From Candidatus Liminaster caballi (GTDB lineage Bacteria > Bacteroidota > Bacteroidia > Bacteroidales > UBA3663), in the NCBI GenBank assembly GCA_018065085.1, contig JAGHUA010000013.1:1-64000 (forward strand): a DNA stretch of 64,000 bases. Reading direction: 5' to 3'. Positions 16,815 to 25,841 of the stretch are shown one piece after another. The first letter of the stretch is position 1. Each line of letters opens with the position of its first letter. Under the pieces are notes generated by a model. The model ran no database searches. It saw only the letters and a list, made by a program, of their open reading frames with translations, and was not told the origin of the DNA. A program made the position numbers and the translations under genes.

Positions 16815-18806
16815 ATGGAAGAAAACATCAAGCAAGGCGGACTGCCCGAAAATGCGATGCGTCCCCTGCAGCCAGGTGAGGAATACAAACCCCTCATGCC
16901 AGCTAAGGCCAACCCTAAGGAGGTGACCGCGTGGTCGCTCGTCCTGGGACTTCTGATGGCCGTCATCTTCAGCGCAGCCACAGCCTATCTTGGCCTCAAG
17001 GTAGGCCAGGTGTTCGAGGCTGCCATCCCTATCACCATCATCGCCGTGGGTCTTGCCAGCGCCACCAAGCGTAAGGATCCATTGGGCGAGAACGTCATCA
17101 TCCAGAGCATCGGTGCATGTTCGGGCATGATCGTGGCAGGCGCCATCTTCACGTTGCCTGCACTCTACATCCTCGATGCAAAATTCCCTGATGCCAATAT
17201 CTCGGTCAGCTTCCTTGAGGTGTTCCTTGCCTCATTGCTGGGCGGCGTCATCGGCATCCTTTTCCTCATTCCGTTCCGTAAGTATTTCGTCAAGGAGATG
17301 CACGGCAAATATCCTTTCCCTGAGGCCACGGCATCCACACAGGTGCTCATCTCTGGCGAGGGCGGCAGCAGTTCAGCCAAGTCGCTTATCGTAGCATCGG
17401 TCATCGGCGGTCTCTTCGACTTTGTCGTTGCCACATTCGGCGCGTGGGCAGAGAACTTCACATCGACGTTCTGCGCCTTCGGCACAACGTTCGCAGCCAA
17501 GACCAAGCTCTTCCTCAGCTGCAACACTTCGGCAGCGCTCCTCGGCATGGGCTACATCGTCGGACTCAAGTATGCCGCCATCATGTGTGCCGGTTCGGTG
17601 CTCATCTGGTGGGTCGTGGTGCCACTCATCGCCCTCATTTGGCCTGACCTCGAAGTGAGTGCAGGACTCACCGCAGCCGACGCCATGCCACAGCAGATCT
17701 TCCAGTATGCCAAGAGCATCGGCATCGGCGGCATTGCCATGGCAGGCATCATTGGCGTGTGGAACAGCCGCAAAGTCATCATGAGTTCGTTCGGCCTTAT
17801 CAAGGCTGCCTTTGGCAACAAGGGCGCAGCCGGCACCTCCGACAATCTGCGCACCGACCGCGACCTGTCGATGAAAATCATCGTTCTCGGCCTTGCCATC
17901 GCCCTGATGGTCACCGCGCTCTTCTTCTATCTTGACGTTATGCACGGCTCGCTTCTCTTCACCGTCGTCGCCCTGCTCATCGTCTTCATCATCGCGTTCC
18001 TCTTCACCACAGTGGCAGCCAATGCCATTGCCATCGTAGGCTCCAACCCTGTGTCGGGCATGACTCTCATGACCCTCATCCTCGCCTCGCTCGTGATGGC
18101 CACCGTAGGCCTTAGCGGCAAGGAAGGCATGGTTGCAGCCCTCATCATGGGCGGCGTAGTGTGCACAGCCCTCTCCAGCGCCGGTGCGTTCGTCACCGAC
18201 CTCAAGATCGGTTACTGGCTCGGTTCCACCCCATCGAAGCAGCAGGGCTATAAGTTCCTCGGCATCCTGGTGAGCGCCGCCACAGCTGCAGGCGTCATCA
18301 TGATCCTCAACGAGGCTTACGGCTTCACTCCCGACAACAGCGACGTGATGGCAGCTCCTCAGGCACGCGCCATGGCCGGTGTGATCGAACCACTCATGAA
18401 CGGCGGCATGACCACCGAGACCTGGATCATGTATGGCATCGGCGTCGTCATCTCACTCGTTCTCAACTGGTTCGGTATCTCAGCCCTCGCCTTTGCCCTG
18501 GGCATGTTCATCCCTCTGCAGCTCAACCTCCCATTGCTCGTGGGCGGAGCCATTCAGCGCTACGTCACCACACGCAGCTCTGACGCCAAGGTCAACGCCG
18601 AGCGTGGCGAGAAGGGCACTCTCCTTTCTTCTGGCTTCATTGCCGGCGGTGCGCTGATGGGCGTAGTCAGTGCCGGTCTCACCTTCGGCGGCATCGACTG
18701 GGTCATCGACGGTGGCAACTGGGCTGTCAGCACCTGGGGCCAGCTCCTGAGCCTCGCTGCCTACATCGGCCTTATCGTCTATCTGGTCAAGGCCTGCAGG
18801 AAGTAA
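16815..18806 (+). CDS. OPT-family oligopeptide transporter
   Basis: A 663-residue inner-membrane protein with about 14-16 hydrophobic segments, of the oligopeptide transporter (OPT) superfamily. Recognisable parts are the N-terminal ELTAW-like motif (KEVTAWSLVLGLLMAVIFSA), GLASATKRKDPLGENVIIQSIG and GSNPVSGMTLMTLILAS. Bacterial members are thought to import short peptides or metal chelates with protons; the substrate here is unknown. The gene is monocistronic, with its own promoter and a strong terminator. Confidence 0.9.
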   Translation: MEENIKQGGLPENAMRPLQPGEEYKPLMPAKANPKEVTAWSLVLGLLMAVIFSAATAYLGLKVGQVFEAAIPITIIAVGLASATKRKDPLGENVIIQSIGACSGMIVAGAIFTLPALYILDAKFPDANISVSFLEVFLASLLGGVIGILFLIPFRKYFVKEMHGKYPFPEATASTQVLISGEGGSSSAKSLIVASVIGGLFDFVVATFGAWAENFTSTFCAFGTTFAAKTKLFLSCNTSAALLGMGYIVGLKYAAIMCAGSVLIWWVVVPLIALIWPDLEVSAGLTAADAMPQQIFQYAKSIGIGGIAMAGIIGVWNSRKVIMSSFGLIKAAFGNKGAAGTSDNLRTDRDLSMKIIVLGLAIALMVTALFFYLDVMHGSLLFTVVALLIVFIIAFLFTTVAANAIAIVGSNPVSGMTLMTLILASLVMATVGLSGKEGMVAALIMGGVVCTALSSAGAFVTDLKIGYWLGSTPSKQQGYKFLGILVSAATAAGVIMILNEAYGFTPDNSDVMAAPQARAMAGVIEPLMNGGMTTETWIMYGIGVVISLVLNWFGISALAFALGMFIPLQLNLPLLVGGAIQRYVTTRSSDAKVNAERGEKGTLLSSGFIAGGALMGVVSAGLTFGGIDWVIDGGNWAVSTWGQLLSLAAYIGLIVYLVKACRK

Positions 18807-18839
18807 GCGCATTTGGCCGTACACAATAACAAGATCATG

Positions 18840-18885
18840 CCCACTGACATTCAGCTTCTCTGCTGAAAGTCAGTGGGTCTTTATT
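18840..18885 (+). terminator. Intrinsic terminator after OPT gene
   Basis: A 16-bp stem with one mismatch (18840-18855 with 18862-18877), a 6-nt loop, then TCTTTATTATT. It also serves the converging AlkD-like gene poorly, as no A-rich side is present. Confidence 0.85.
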
Positions 18886-18901
18886 ATTCGCTTGTCAAGA
18901 T

Positions 18902-19651
18902 TCAATAGTGGGAGCTTATCCTTAAATTCATCCAATACTCTCGCTCATCCTTATCAATCTTCTCTATGGCATATCGCAGGGCGGTACGTGGCATTGTGGA
19001 TGCATGCTCTGAAAGGAAGGCACGCAGTTCGTCCATTCCACATCGTTTACCCATTTCCCTCAAAAGCCATCCTACCGCCTTGTGCATCAGATCATGGTTA
19101 TGACTTAGATGATGACGAGCATAGCGCAGAGTGTAGGATGTGTCTTTGGCTTTCAGCGTTGCCATAGTCGATACTATTGAGATACGCTGTTCCCAGAGAT
19201 TATCACTATTGGCGAGTCTATCCATCAGCAGCAGTTTATCATCCTGGGGTGCTTCCGATTCTACGAGCCATTTGCCGAGTATCTTGTAGCAACTAAGGTC
19301 AACCAAATCCCAGTTGTTGGCTCTTTGGGTATTTGCGAGATACATATTGAGGACAGCATCCTTCTCGTCTTTTGTTGCACTCCTGTTATTATATTGCTCC
19401 ACCAGGATAAGGAATCCACAAAGTCTTACCTCATGCCATTTACTCTCAAGCAGTTTCTGGACCTCATGCAACGGCAAACCACGGTATTCTTTGACGAAAG
19501 CTCGCGTTTTCGGGACTTTCAATCCCAGGAACTCGTCGCCTTCACCATATTGTCCTTTGCCCGTCTTGAAGAATCCCATCAGCACCTTCCGCTGCTCTGG
19601 GTTCTCAAGCATCTGCATAGCAGAGATCACTTCGTTTGCCGTTTTTACCAT
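18902..19651 (-). CDS. DNA alkylation repair protein, AlkD-like HEAT-repeat fold
   Basis: A 249-residue all-helical protein matching the AlkD/DUF1061 family of alkylpurine DNA glycosylases: FLGLKVPKTRAFVKEY, KWHEVRLCGFLILVEQY, NNWDLVDLSCYKILGKWL, LWEQRISIVST, LMHKAVGWLLREMGKR. The Trp/Asp-rich NNWDLVD and KAVGW motifs are those that line the DNA-binding concave face. It would remove N3/N7-alkylated bases. Codon use is clearly more AT-rich than in the neighbours, suggesting later acquisition. It lies 118 bp downstream of the DUF2400 gene on the same strand, probably as a separate or weakly linked unit. Confidence 0.9.
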   Translation of the reverse strand: MVKTANEVISAMQMLENPEQRKVLMGFFKTGKGQYGEGDEFLGLKVPKTRAFVKEYRGLPLHEVQKLLESKWHEVRLCGFLILVEQYNNRSATKDEKDAVLNMYLANTQRANNWDLVDLSCYKILGKWLVESEAPQDDKLLLMDRLANSDNLWEQRISIVSTMATLKAKDTSYTLRYARHHLSHNHDLMHKAVGWLLREMGKRCGMDELRAFLSEHASTMPRTALRYAIEKIDKDEREYWMNLRISSHY

Positions 19652-19769
19652 GTTTTTCCATTTACCCGGACACTAGTACAGCGTCCGTCCATAATAAGAC
19701 ATCGCAATATTTCCCAACTCTTTGAAAATGCCCTCGAACGTTTTTTGCATGAAAGAAATTATTGATCAA

Positions 19770-20564
19770 TCATTCATCCTCTGGGTGATCTGCCAGGGTC
19801 ATGAGGGCAATATCGTATTTGAGGGGATCGACAGGATCCCACTGGCGGAAGACGGAAGTGAGCTCCTCACACGCAGCCCACGAAGCCTGGCGGCGAGTCA
19901 TGAGTGGGGCCGCAAGGGTGCAGACATGGACATCGAGGACGGCATAGAGTTCGGAAGCCGAACGTGACTTCCAGAGACCGAAGTCGGGAGCCTGCTGACG
20001 CACCATCCAACGCATGAACATGCAGACACGCTTGCAGGCCGAACGGTCCATCGTACCGATACGTGCAGGAGAAAGCAACTCTGTGACGCGACGTATGGCT
20101 TCCTTCATGCTCAGGCCGGAGAAACAACGTTCGATGGTAAGGTCGGAAGACGGAAGACCGAATGGAGTCAACCCTGCATCATGGGACGCGGAAGAGGCTC
20201 CGACAAGAGCATCGTGAAGGTTCCGGCATACGGCGATGAAGGTCTCGCGATTAAGGGTGCGATAGACACAGCAGTTGCCATCACGGCCATCGCCATAGCT
20301 ATGGACGAAACGACCCGAGAGGATGAAGTCAGCAGGATGCCACTGCATCTCGTCGGCAAGCATGCGGCGCGCAGCACGACGTATGCACTTGCGATTGCCC
20401 CACGAGATCATGGCAGTCAGGAGCGCACCGAGCTCAATGTCGAGCTGTCGCTGGGTATGTTCTGTCAGTTCATAGACAAGACCGCAGGGATCAACCTGCC
20501 TGAAACCGGCAACATCGAACACCTCGCGACTGATGCGGTCAAGACTTTCTTTACAGACTTTCAT
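19770..20564 (-). CDS. TIGR02757/DUF2400 family protein
   Basis: A 264-residue protein of the uncharacterised TIGR02757 (DUF2400) family. Visible family traits are DPCGLVYELTEHTQRQLDIELGALLTAMISWGNRKCI near the N-terminus, the region SACKRVCMFMRWMVRQQAPDFGLW, and DVHVCTLA. The pattern of helices and the conserved RxCMFLRWMVR stretch recall helix-hairpin-helix DNA glycosylases, so a DNA-related role is plausible but unproven. Its neighbour on the same strand is an alkylation-repair glycosylase, which fits. No promoter of consensus type was found in the 20565-20640 gap. Confidence 0.8.
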   Translation of the reverse strand: MKVCKESLDRISREVFDVAGFRQVDPCGLVYELTEHTQRQLDIELGALLTAMISWGNRKCIRRAARRMLADEMQWHPADFILSGRFVHSYGDGRDGNCCVYRTLNRETFIAVCRNLHDALVGASSASHDAGLTPFGLPSSDLTIERCFSGLSMKEAIRRVTELLSPARIGTMDRSACKRVCMFMRWMVRQQAPDFGLWKSRSASELYAVLDVHVCTLAAPLMTRRQASWAACEELTSVFRQWDPVDPLKYDIALMTLADHPEDE

Positions 20565-20645
20565 CGAAAATGGAAAATATAGGCACTGTCAATCAGCATG
20601 TTACAAAATGTTTTCACAGTTCACGCACGGTATTGCGAAAACCCA

Positions 20646-20756
20646 TACCTTTGCAGCAGAAAAACACACCATATAGACAGATGATGATTAATGATTATTA
20701 AATGGTTCGTTTGCTGGGCGTTGACAGCCGTGAGGTTGGCGGCGCCCTTTTTATGT
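20646..20756 (+). ncRNA. Candidate small RNA or small-peptide transcript between convergently placed promoters
   Basis: TACCTTTG at 20646-20653 is a good -7 element on the plus strand. About 75 bp later, GGGCG pairs with CGCCC around an inner GCC/GGC stem and is followed by TTTTT (20716-20753), like an intrinsic terminator. Between them there is no conventional gene. A 39-codon frame from an ATG at 20691 to 20810 encodes a peptide starting MIIKWFVCWALTAVRLAAP, but it crosses the terminator and overlaps the 3' end of the HTH gene on the other strand. A non-coding RNA of about 95 nt, partly antisense to nothing known, is the simpler reading. Confidence 0.4.
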
Positions 20757-20787
20757 GACGCCATCAAAGCAGAGGGCTCACAAGAGG

Positions 20788-21192
20788 TCATTTCCACTTA
20801 TAGTTGGTAAGCAGATCCTGGAGGCGGGCATCGATATGGCGGATATCCGACTCTCGAACGTAGCCACGAGCCACGAGTTGACGATCGACCTCATGCAGTT
20901 CGTGACTGATCCAGTAGTCTCGGTTGTCTCCGCTGTCATGCTTCTTGCCGCGAGGCACGACACCGTCGCGAATCCAGTTGCGGATGGTGCGGTCAGTGAC
21001 GCCATAGCGCATGGCAAGGTCTCCGATATACAGCACGTGTGTCTGAGGACTGGACGCAACCTTGAGAAGGCGCAGACAGGCCTCCAGCTGTTCGTTACTC
21101 AGCGTGAAGCTGTTGTAAAGACGCGACTCCGGATCACACAGCTGCTCGCCGATGTGCATCAGGATCTTACCTATTATATATCTGTTATCCAT
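20788..21192 (-). CDS. Small excisionase/MerR-type HTH protein
   Basis: A 134-residue protein with a winged-helix HTH of the HTH_17/MerR kind at residues about 57-90 (YIGDLAMRYGVTDRTIRNWIRDGVVPRGKK). A helical N-terminal part and a charged C-terminal part follow no family I know. It starts 40 bp after the stop of the TolC gene on the same strand, so it is probably the last gene of the efflux operon and may regulate it. Alternatively it is a leftover of a mobile element; no integrase is present. Confidence 0.7.
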   Translation of the reverse strand: MDNRYIIGKILMHIGEQLCDPESRLYNSFTLSNEQLEACLRLLKVASSPQTHVLYIGDLAMRYGVTDRTIRNWIRDGVVPRGKKHDSGDNRDYWISHELHEVDRQLVARGYVRESDIRHIDARLQDLLTNYKWK

Positions 21193-21232
21193 AAGCCCAA
21201 TCAGAGTGTATGCCCGATGGCGTTAATTCGAT

Positions 21233-22648
21233 TCAGAGTCTGCCGGCTGCCTTCTGATACTTGACGGAAGCCACGAAGAGACTGGTACGCGATGTGGCGA
21301 GCTTGGCGCTGGCCTGCTGCCAAAGGGTCTGAGCCTCGAACACATCAGAAAGCGACTCGGTGCCGACAGCGAAGCCCTTGCGCACGCTGCGCAGGTTCTC
21401 CTCAGCCTGGGCAAGTGACTTCTGAGCGAGTACGAGTTCATAACCTGCCTCATCGAGAGTATTGGCAGCCTGAGCCACTTCGAGCATCATCTTCCCGACA
21501 AGCTCCTCCTGTTCAAGACGTGTGCGCTCGGCCTCAAGACGGGCAGACCTGACCTTGTGGACGCCCTCTCCGCCATGGAAGATAGGCACAGACACGGACA
21601 GCATCACGCCGAGCGACGGCTTGCGGAACATTTTCGTGTTGAGCACCTCAAGACCGTCGGTATAGCCGTATGACGCACCGAGTACGACCTGCGGGAGGAA
21701 GTCGCTGCGATCGACCTGCACCTGACGTTCGGCCAACTGGCTCTTCAGTTCGAGTATCTCATATTCAGGACGCGACGAAACAGCTTCAGCCGAGGCATCG
21801 GACACGGCAGGAAACAGGTCTGGCATCTGCTCCATAGCATCGATCTGGGACGAAAGCGGAAGGCCAATATGGTGGCAGAGATTCATGCGCGAGAGCTGCC
21901 GGGCGTTCTCGGCCTGACGCATCTGCAATTCGGATTCAGCCAGTTTGACCTGCACCTTGAGCACGTCATTGTGGGTACGAAGCCCACGGCGTTCGGCATT
22001 ACGCACATCGGTCATGAGAGTCTGGAGCAGCGAGTCGTACTCCACTGCCACACGATACATGGCATCAGACTTGACCACGAGCGAATATGCCTCGCTCACT
22101 GCCACGACCACCTGATCACGGCTGAGACGCACGCCAAGGTCAGCCATCTCACGTCCGAGCTTTGACATGCGATAGGCTGCTAAGATCTTGCCGCCCATAT
22201 AGAGTGGCTGCTCGATAAGGACGCCGGCATTGAAGATATTGCCCACCTTATAGTCGATGTTGAGACCTGGGAAATAGGCATACTGATTGAACACAGGCAC
22301 ATCGCCGTTCATCACCGGAGTGCCTGTACCCGGATTGATCATCACATTTGGCTTGAGCGAACCCGACACGGGGTCAAAATTGTAGGTTGGCAGATAGCCT
22401 CCGTCAACACCGAAGTTACCGTCGGAGGAACTCCAGAGATCCTGGGCGGAAAGCTTGACATTGGGGAAGAAATTGGCGCGATAGGCCTTGACATCGTGGC
22501 TGAGCTTCTCGGCCTGGACCAGAGAAGCCTGTATGGTGCGGTTATGCGCGAGGGCAAGGCTTATGCACGAGTCGAGGCTCAGAGTCTGGGCCTGAAGCGA
22601 CAGGGCGGCACAAAGGACAACGGATATGATTGCAAAAGGCTTCTTCAT
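21233..22648 (-). CDS. TolC-family outer-membrane efflux channel
   Basis: A 471-residue outer-membrane factor of RND pumps. A signal peptide (MKKPFAIISVVLCAALSLQA) precedes two long coiled-coil repeats of the OEP fold, e.g. TLSLDSCISLALAHNRTIQASL and YEILELKSQLAERQVQVDRSDFLPQVVLGASYGY. VAQAANTLDEAGYELVLAQKSLAQAEENL lies in the second repeat. The open frame extends 128 codons upstream into the RND gene, but those codons are a shadow. The ATG at 22648 gives the signal peptide and lies 8 bp after the RND stop codon. It acts with the two proteins encoded upstream. Confidence 0.92.
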   Translation of the reverse strand: MKKPFAIISVVLCAALSLQAQTLSLDSCISLALAHNRTIQASLVQAEKLSHDVKAYRANFFPNVKLSAQDLWSSSDGNFGVDGGYLPTYNFDPVSGSLKPNVMINPGTGTPVMNGDVPVFNQYAYFPGLNIDYKVGNIFNAGVLIEQPLYMGGKILAAYRMSKLGREMADLGVRLSRDQVVVAVSEAYSLVVKSDAMYRVAVEYDSLLQTLMTDVRNAERRGLRTHNDVLKVQVKLAESELQMRQAENARQLSRMNLCHHIGLPLSSQIDAMEQMPDLFPAVSDASAEAVSSRPEYEILELKSQLAERQVQVDRSDFLPQVVLGASYGYTDGLEVLNTKMFRKPSLGVMLSVSVPIFHGGEGVHKVRSARLEAERTRLEQEELVGKMMLEVAQAANTLDEAGYELVLAQKSLAQAEENLRSVRKGFAVGTESLSDVFEAQTLWQQASAKLATSRTSLFVASVKYQKAAGRL

Positions 22649-22656
22649 AGGGAGGA

Positions 22657-25600
22657 TTACTTTATGCGATAGAACAAAGAATAAAGCACCGGAATGATGA
22701 CCAGGCAGATGAACGTGGCCATGACAAGACCACCCATGATGGTGGCAGCCATGGCACCGAACATGGCATCGGGCAGGAGTGGAATCATGCCCAAGACCGT
22801 GGTCATGCTGGCCATAAGCACCGGACGCAGACGCGAGAGCGATGAATCGATCAGCGCCTGACGACGATCCTTGCCAGAACTGATCTGCAGGTTGATTTCG
22901 TCCATGAGCACGATGCCGTTCTTGATCATCATGCCCGCCAGACCGAGCACACCGACAATGGCTACAAAGCCGAAGCTCTTGCCCGAGATGAGCACAGCCG
23001 GAATGACGCCGATGAGAATCAGAGGAATGCACGAGAAAAGCAGTACTGGCACCTTATAGTCCTTGAACAGAAGGATAAGGATGATGATCATGAGAATGAC
23101 GGCAAGCGGATAGTTCTTGAACAGATACATCATGCTCTGTGTCGATGCTGCCTTCTCGCCTATCCAGCTGAGCTCGTAGCCCTCAGGAATGTCAAGCTGG
23201 GCAAGCAGGGCATCCTCGACCAGCTGACGCGCTGCCTCGGTGCCAAGGCCGGCTATAGGCGAACACTGTATGCGCTGGGCACGCTCGCCATTGTAGCGGA
23301 TGACGACGGGATCCTCCCAATCGACCGTCACACTGTCACACACCTGACGCAATGGCGTAGGACTGATGACAGACGAAACAAGACGCGTCAGATCGACATC
23401 GCCCGACATGAGACGGTTGACATTCTCCTGAGTGAGAAGCGCCTGGAAGTTGGGCAACATGCCGAAAACCGAAACGTCGTTCAAGTCCTCCAGCGGATTG
23501 CCATCGCTGCCGACACAATGGACGTAGATGTTCTGCGGATGAATGCCATCGTAGAACTTGCCGACCGGGATGCCGCCTGTGGACGTAAGCAGCGATGTGC
23601 CGACTTCCTTGCGCGACAGGGAAAGGCTGCGAGCCTTGGTCTGGGCATAATGGACATTGAGCACAGGAACTTTCGGTTCCCAATCGGTGGTGATCAGCCG
23701 CACAGCACCCGTACGCATCATGATGGCACGGCAGCTGTCGCTCAACTGATGGAGCACGGCAGGATCGGAACCCGAGAACTGGGCCTCAATCGGGTATTTC
23801 TTATACATCAGGTTATAGCGCTTAAACTTGACATAGGCATCAGGGAACATCGAGCCCACACGGGCCTGAATGTCCTCAAGATTGTCAACAAGCGACGCTG
23901 GCGATGTGAAGTCGATGATCAGCTCACCGTAGGCAAGCGACGGAGAGGCAATGCTGCGCACGAGATTGTAGCGCGACGGAGTTCCGCCCGTTGAGGCCAC
24001 AATGTGGGTCACCTCTGGACGAGTGTTAAGATAGTCCTGTATCTGCTGCAGGTCATGCTCCACCTGCGTGTAGTTCGAGCCTTCGGGCAATTTATACTCC
24101 ATGTAGAGCTGATCGTACTCCATATCAGGGAAGAACGCCTGTGGCAGATACTTGTAGCACATGCCCGACACAGCCAAGAGCATCAGCATGAACACCATGG
24201 TGATGACACGGTGACGCAACACGACATCGAGCAGACGTGAGAGCAGTCGGTAACTGAGACCGTTATACTGAGGTGCGTCTGGCTGTGATGATTCAGCCTT
24301 CTCTTTGGTCTTCCAGTAGAACATCAGACGGCGGCAGAGCAGCGGAGCATGGACAAGGGCCAGAATCCACGAGAGGAGAAGCGACACGGACATGACAATG
24401 AACAGGTCGCGCACATAAAGACCCGTGGTGTCAGGACTGAGGAAGATAGGAAGGAATGCAAGGATGGCAATGAGCGTGGCGCCAAGCAGAGGTATGGCGG
24501 TCTTCTTGCCCGTCTGGGTCAAAGCATCGTACATCGGCAGTCCGGCTTTCTTATCGACCAGCACGCCATCGACAATGACTATGGCATTATCAACGAGCAT
24601 GCCCATGGCAAGGATGAACGACGCAAGAGAGACACGCTGCAGGGTGCCGTCAAGCGCATAAAGCACAAGGATGGAACCCATGACGATGACCACAAGGCTG
24701 AAGCCGATGATGATGCCCGAACGGAAACCCATGAAGAGCATCAGCACCACCACAACGAGCAGCACGGACTCAAGAAGGTTGATGAGAAACGTGCTCAGGG
24801 CATTATTCACACGCTCGGGCTGGAAAAACACCTTGTGACACTCCACTCCAACTGGCAACCGGCTGCTGATGCCCGAAATGGTGGCATCGACCTCCTTGCC
24901 AAGCTTTGTGATGTCTGTGCCCGAAAGTGCCGACACGGAGATGCCCAACGCACGCTCGCCGTCATACTGCAGCGAATTGCGCACAGGCTGGTCATAATAT
25001 TTCTCGATGGTGGCAATGTCAGAGAGGCGGAGCTGATCGCGCTCATGACCCTGTATGATAAGATTGGAAATGTCGCTGACCGATGTGCTGCGGTCGCCCA
25101 CGGTGACACGCACGCGGTTGGTGCCGTTATTGAAATAGCCGCCATAGACGGTCTCGGTCTGACCGTTGAGCGTCTGAATGACCTCGACAGGCGAAACGCC
25201 AAGGTTGGACATCTTGTCCTGACGGAGCGTGACGTCGATGCACTCAGAACGCTTGCCATAAATATCGACACGCGAGATGCCGTCGATGTTCGAGATCTCA
25301 CGCTTCAAATACTCGGCATAGTCAGAGAGCTGCTTGTCGGACAGTCCGTCGCCAGTGAGGGCATAGAACATACCAAACACGTCGCCAAAGTCGTCCTTGA
25401 CCTGAACGGCCTGCACACCACTCGGCAACGGCGCACTCGACACCTTGCGGCGAAGGATGTCCCAATGCTGCTCAAGCTGATTGTCAGGCACGGTAGATTC
25501 AAGTTCGACCGTGATGAGACCCATGTCGGCATAGCTGTAGGACTGGACCGAATAGACATCGGCCATCTGGCGGATGGATTTCTCAAGCGGATCGACCATC

Positions 25601-25785
25601 TCAAGCTCGACCTCATGTGCTGACGCACCCGGATAGACGCCGACGACCAATGCCTGACGAACCTTCAGCTCGGGATCTTCGAGCTTGCTCATATCATAAT
25701 ATGCGTAAAGGCCGCCGAATATCAACACAACAATAAGGAAATGCACCAACTTATTGTTATCAAATGCCCATCTTCCGTAATCCAT
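22657..25785 (-). CDS. RND efflux pump inner-membrane permease
   Basis: A 1042-residue proton-driven RND transporter. It has a TM helix at about residues 13-30, two large periplasmic loops (after TM1 and TM7), and twelve hydrophobic segments in total. The proton-relay acidic pair is in ILAMGMLVDNAIVIVDGVL (TM4). IKNGIVLMDEINLQI lies in TM10. KLEDPELKVRQALVVGVYPGASAHEVE is the typical N-terminal periplasmic start. Sequence features are of the hydrophobe/amphiphile type rather than heavy-metal CusA type, since the Met-rich metal motif is missing. The operon order (adaptor, permease, channel) is standard. Confidence 0.93.
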   Translation of the reverse strand: MDYGRWAFDNNKLVHFLIVVLIFGGLYAYYDMSKLEDPELKVRQALVVGVYPGASAHEVELEMVDPLEKSIRQMADVYSVQSYSYADMGLITVELESTVPDNQLEQHWDILRRKVSSAPLPSGVQAVQVKDDFGDVFGMFYALTGDGLSDKQLSDYAEYLKREISNIDGISRVDIYGKRSECIDVTLRQDKMSNLGVSPVEVIQTLNGQTETVYGGYFNNGTNRVRVTVGDRSTSVSDISNLIIQGHERDQLRLSDIATIEKYYDQPVRNSLQYDGERALGISVSALSGTDITKLGKEVDATISGISSRLPVGVECHKVFFQPERVNNALSTFLINLLESVLLVVVVLMLFMGFRSGIIIGFSLVVIVMGSILVLYALDGTLQRVSLASFILAMGMLVDNAIVIVDGVLVDKKAGLPMYDALTQTGKKTAIPLLGATLIAILAFLPIFLSPDTTGLYVRDLFIVMSVSLLLSWILALVHAPLLCRRLMFYWKTKEKAESSQPDAPQYNGLSYRLLSRLLDVVLRHRVITMVFMLMLLAVSGMCYKYLPQAFFPDMEYDQLYMEYKLPEGSNYTQVEHDLQQIQDYLNTRPEVTHIVASTGGTPSRYNLVRSIASPSLAYGELIIDFTSPASLVDNLEDIQARVGSMFPDAYVKFKRYNLMYKKYPIEAQFSGSDPAVLHQLSDSCRAIMMRTGAVRLITTDWEPKVPVLNVHYAQTKARSLSLSRKEVGTSLLTSTGGIPVGKFYDGIHPQNIYVHCVGSDGNPLEDLNDVSVFGMLPNFQALLTQENVNRLMSGDVDLTRLVSSVISPTPLRQVCDSVTVDWEDPVVIRYNGERAQRIQCSPIAGLGTEAARQLVEDALLAQLDIPEGYELSWIGEKAASTQSMMYLFKNYPLAVILMIIILILLFKDYKVPVLLFSCIPLILIGVIPAVLISGKSFGFVAIVGVLGLAGMMIKNGIVLMDEINLQISSGKDRRQALIDSSLSRLRPVLMASMTTVLGMIPLLPDAMFGAMAATIMGGLVMATFICLVIIPVLYSLFYRIK

Positions 25786-25841
25786 TTCTCATTTATATAT
25801 ATTTATTGAAAGGTAAAAGGAAAATAACAACACGTGGAGGC

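Noticed and set aside
20788-21192. Excisionase of an integrated element
   Set aside because: No integrase, attachment-site repeat or other mobile gene is near; a regulator in the efflux operon is simpler.
22649-23032. 128-codon upstream extension of the TolC-family frame
   Set aside because: It is inside the RND gene in another frame and has low-complexity His/Ser sequence; the ATG at 22648 gives a proper signal peptide.
24349-25623. 424-codon plus-strand frame opposite the RND permease
   Set aside because: Rich in His/Arg/Glu without any recognisable fold; antisense shadow of a conserved membrane protein.
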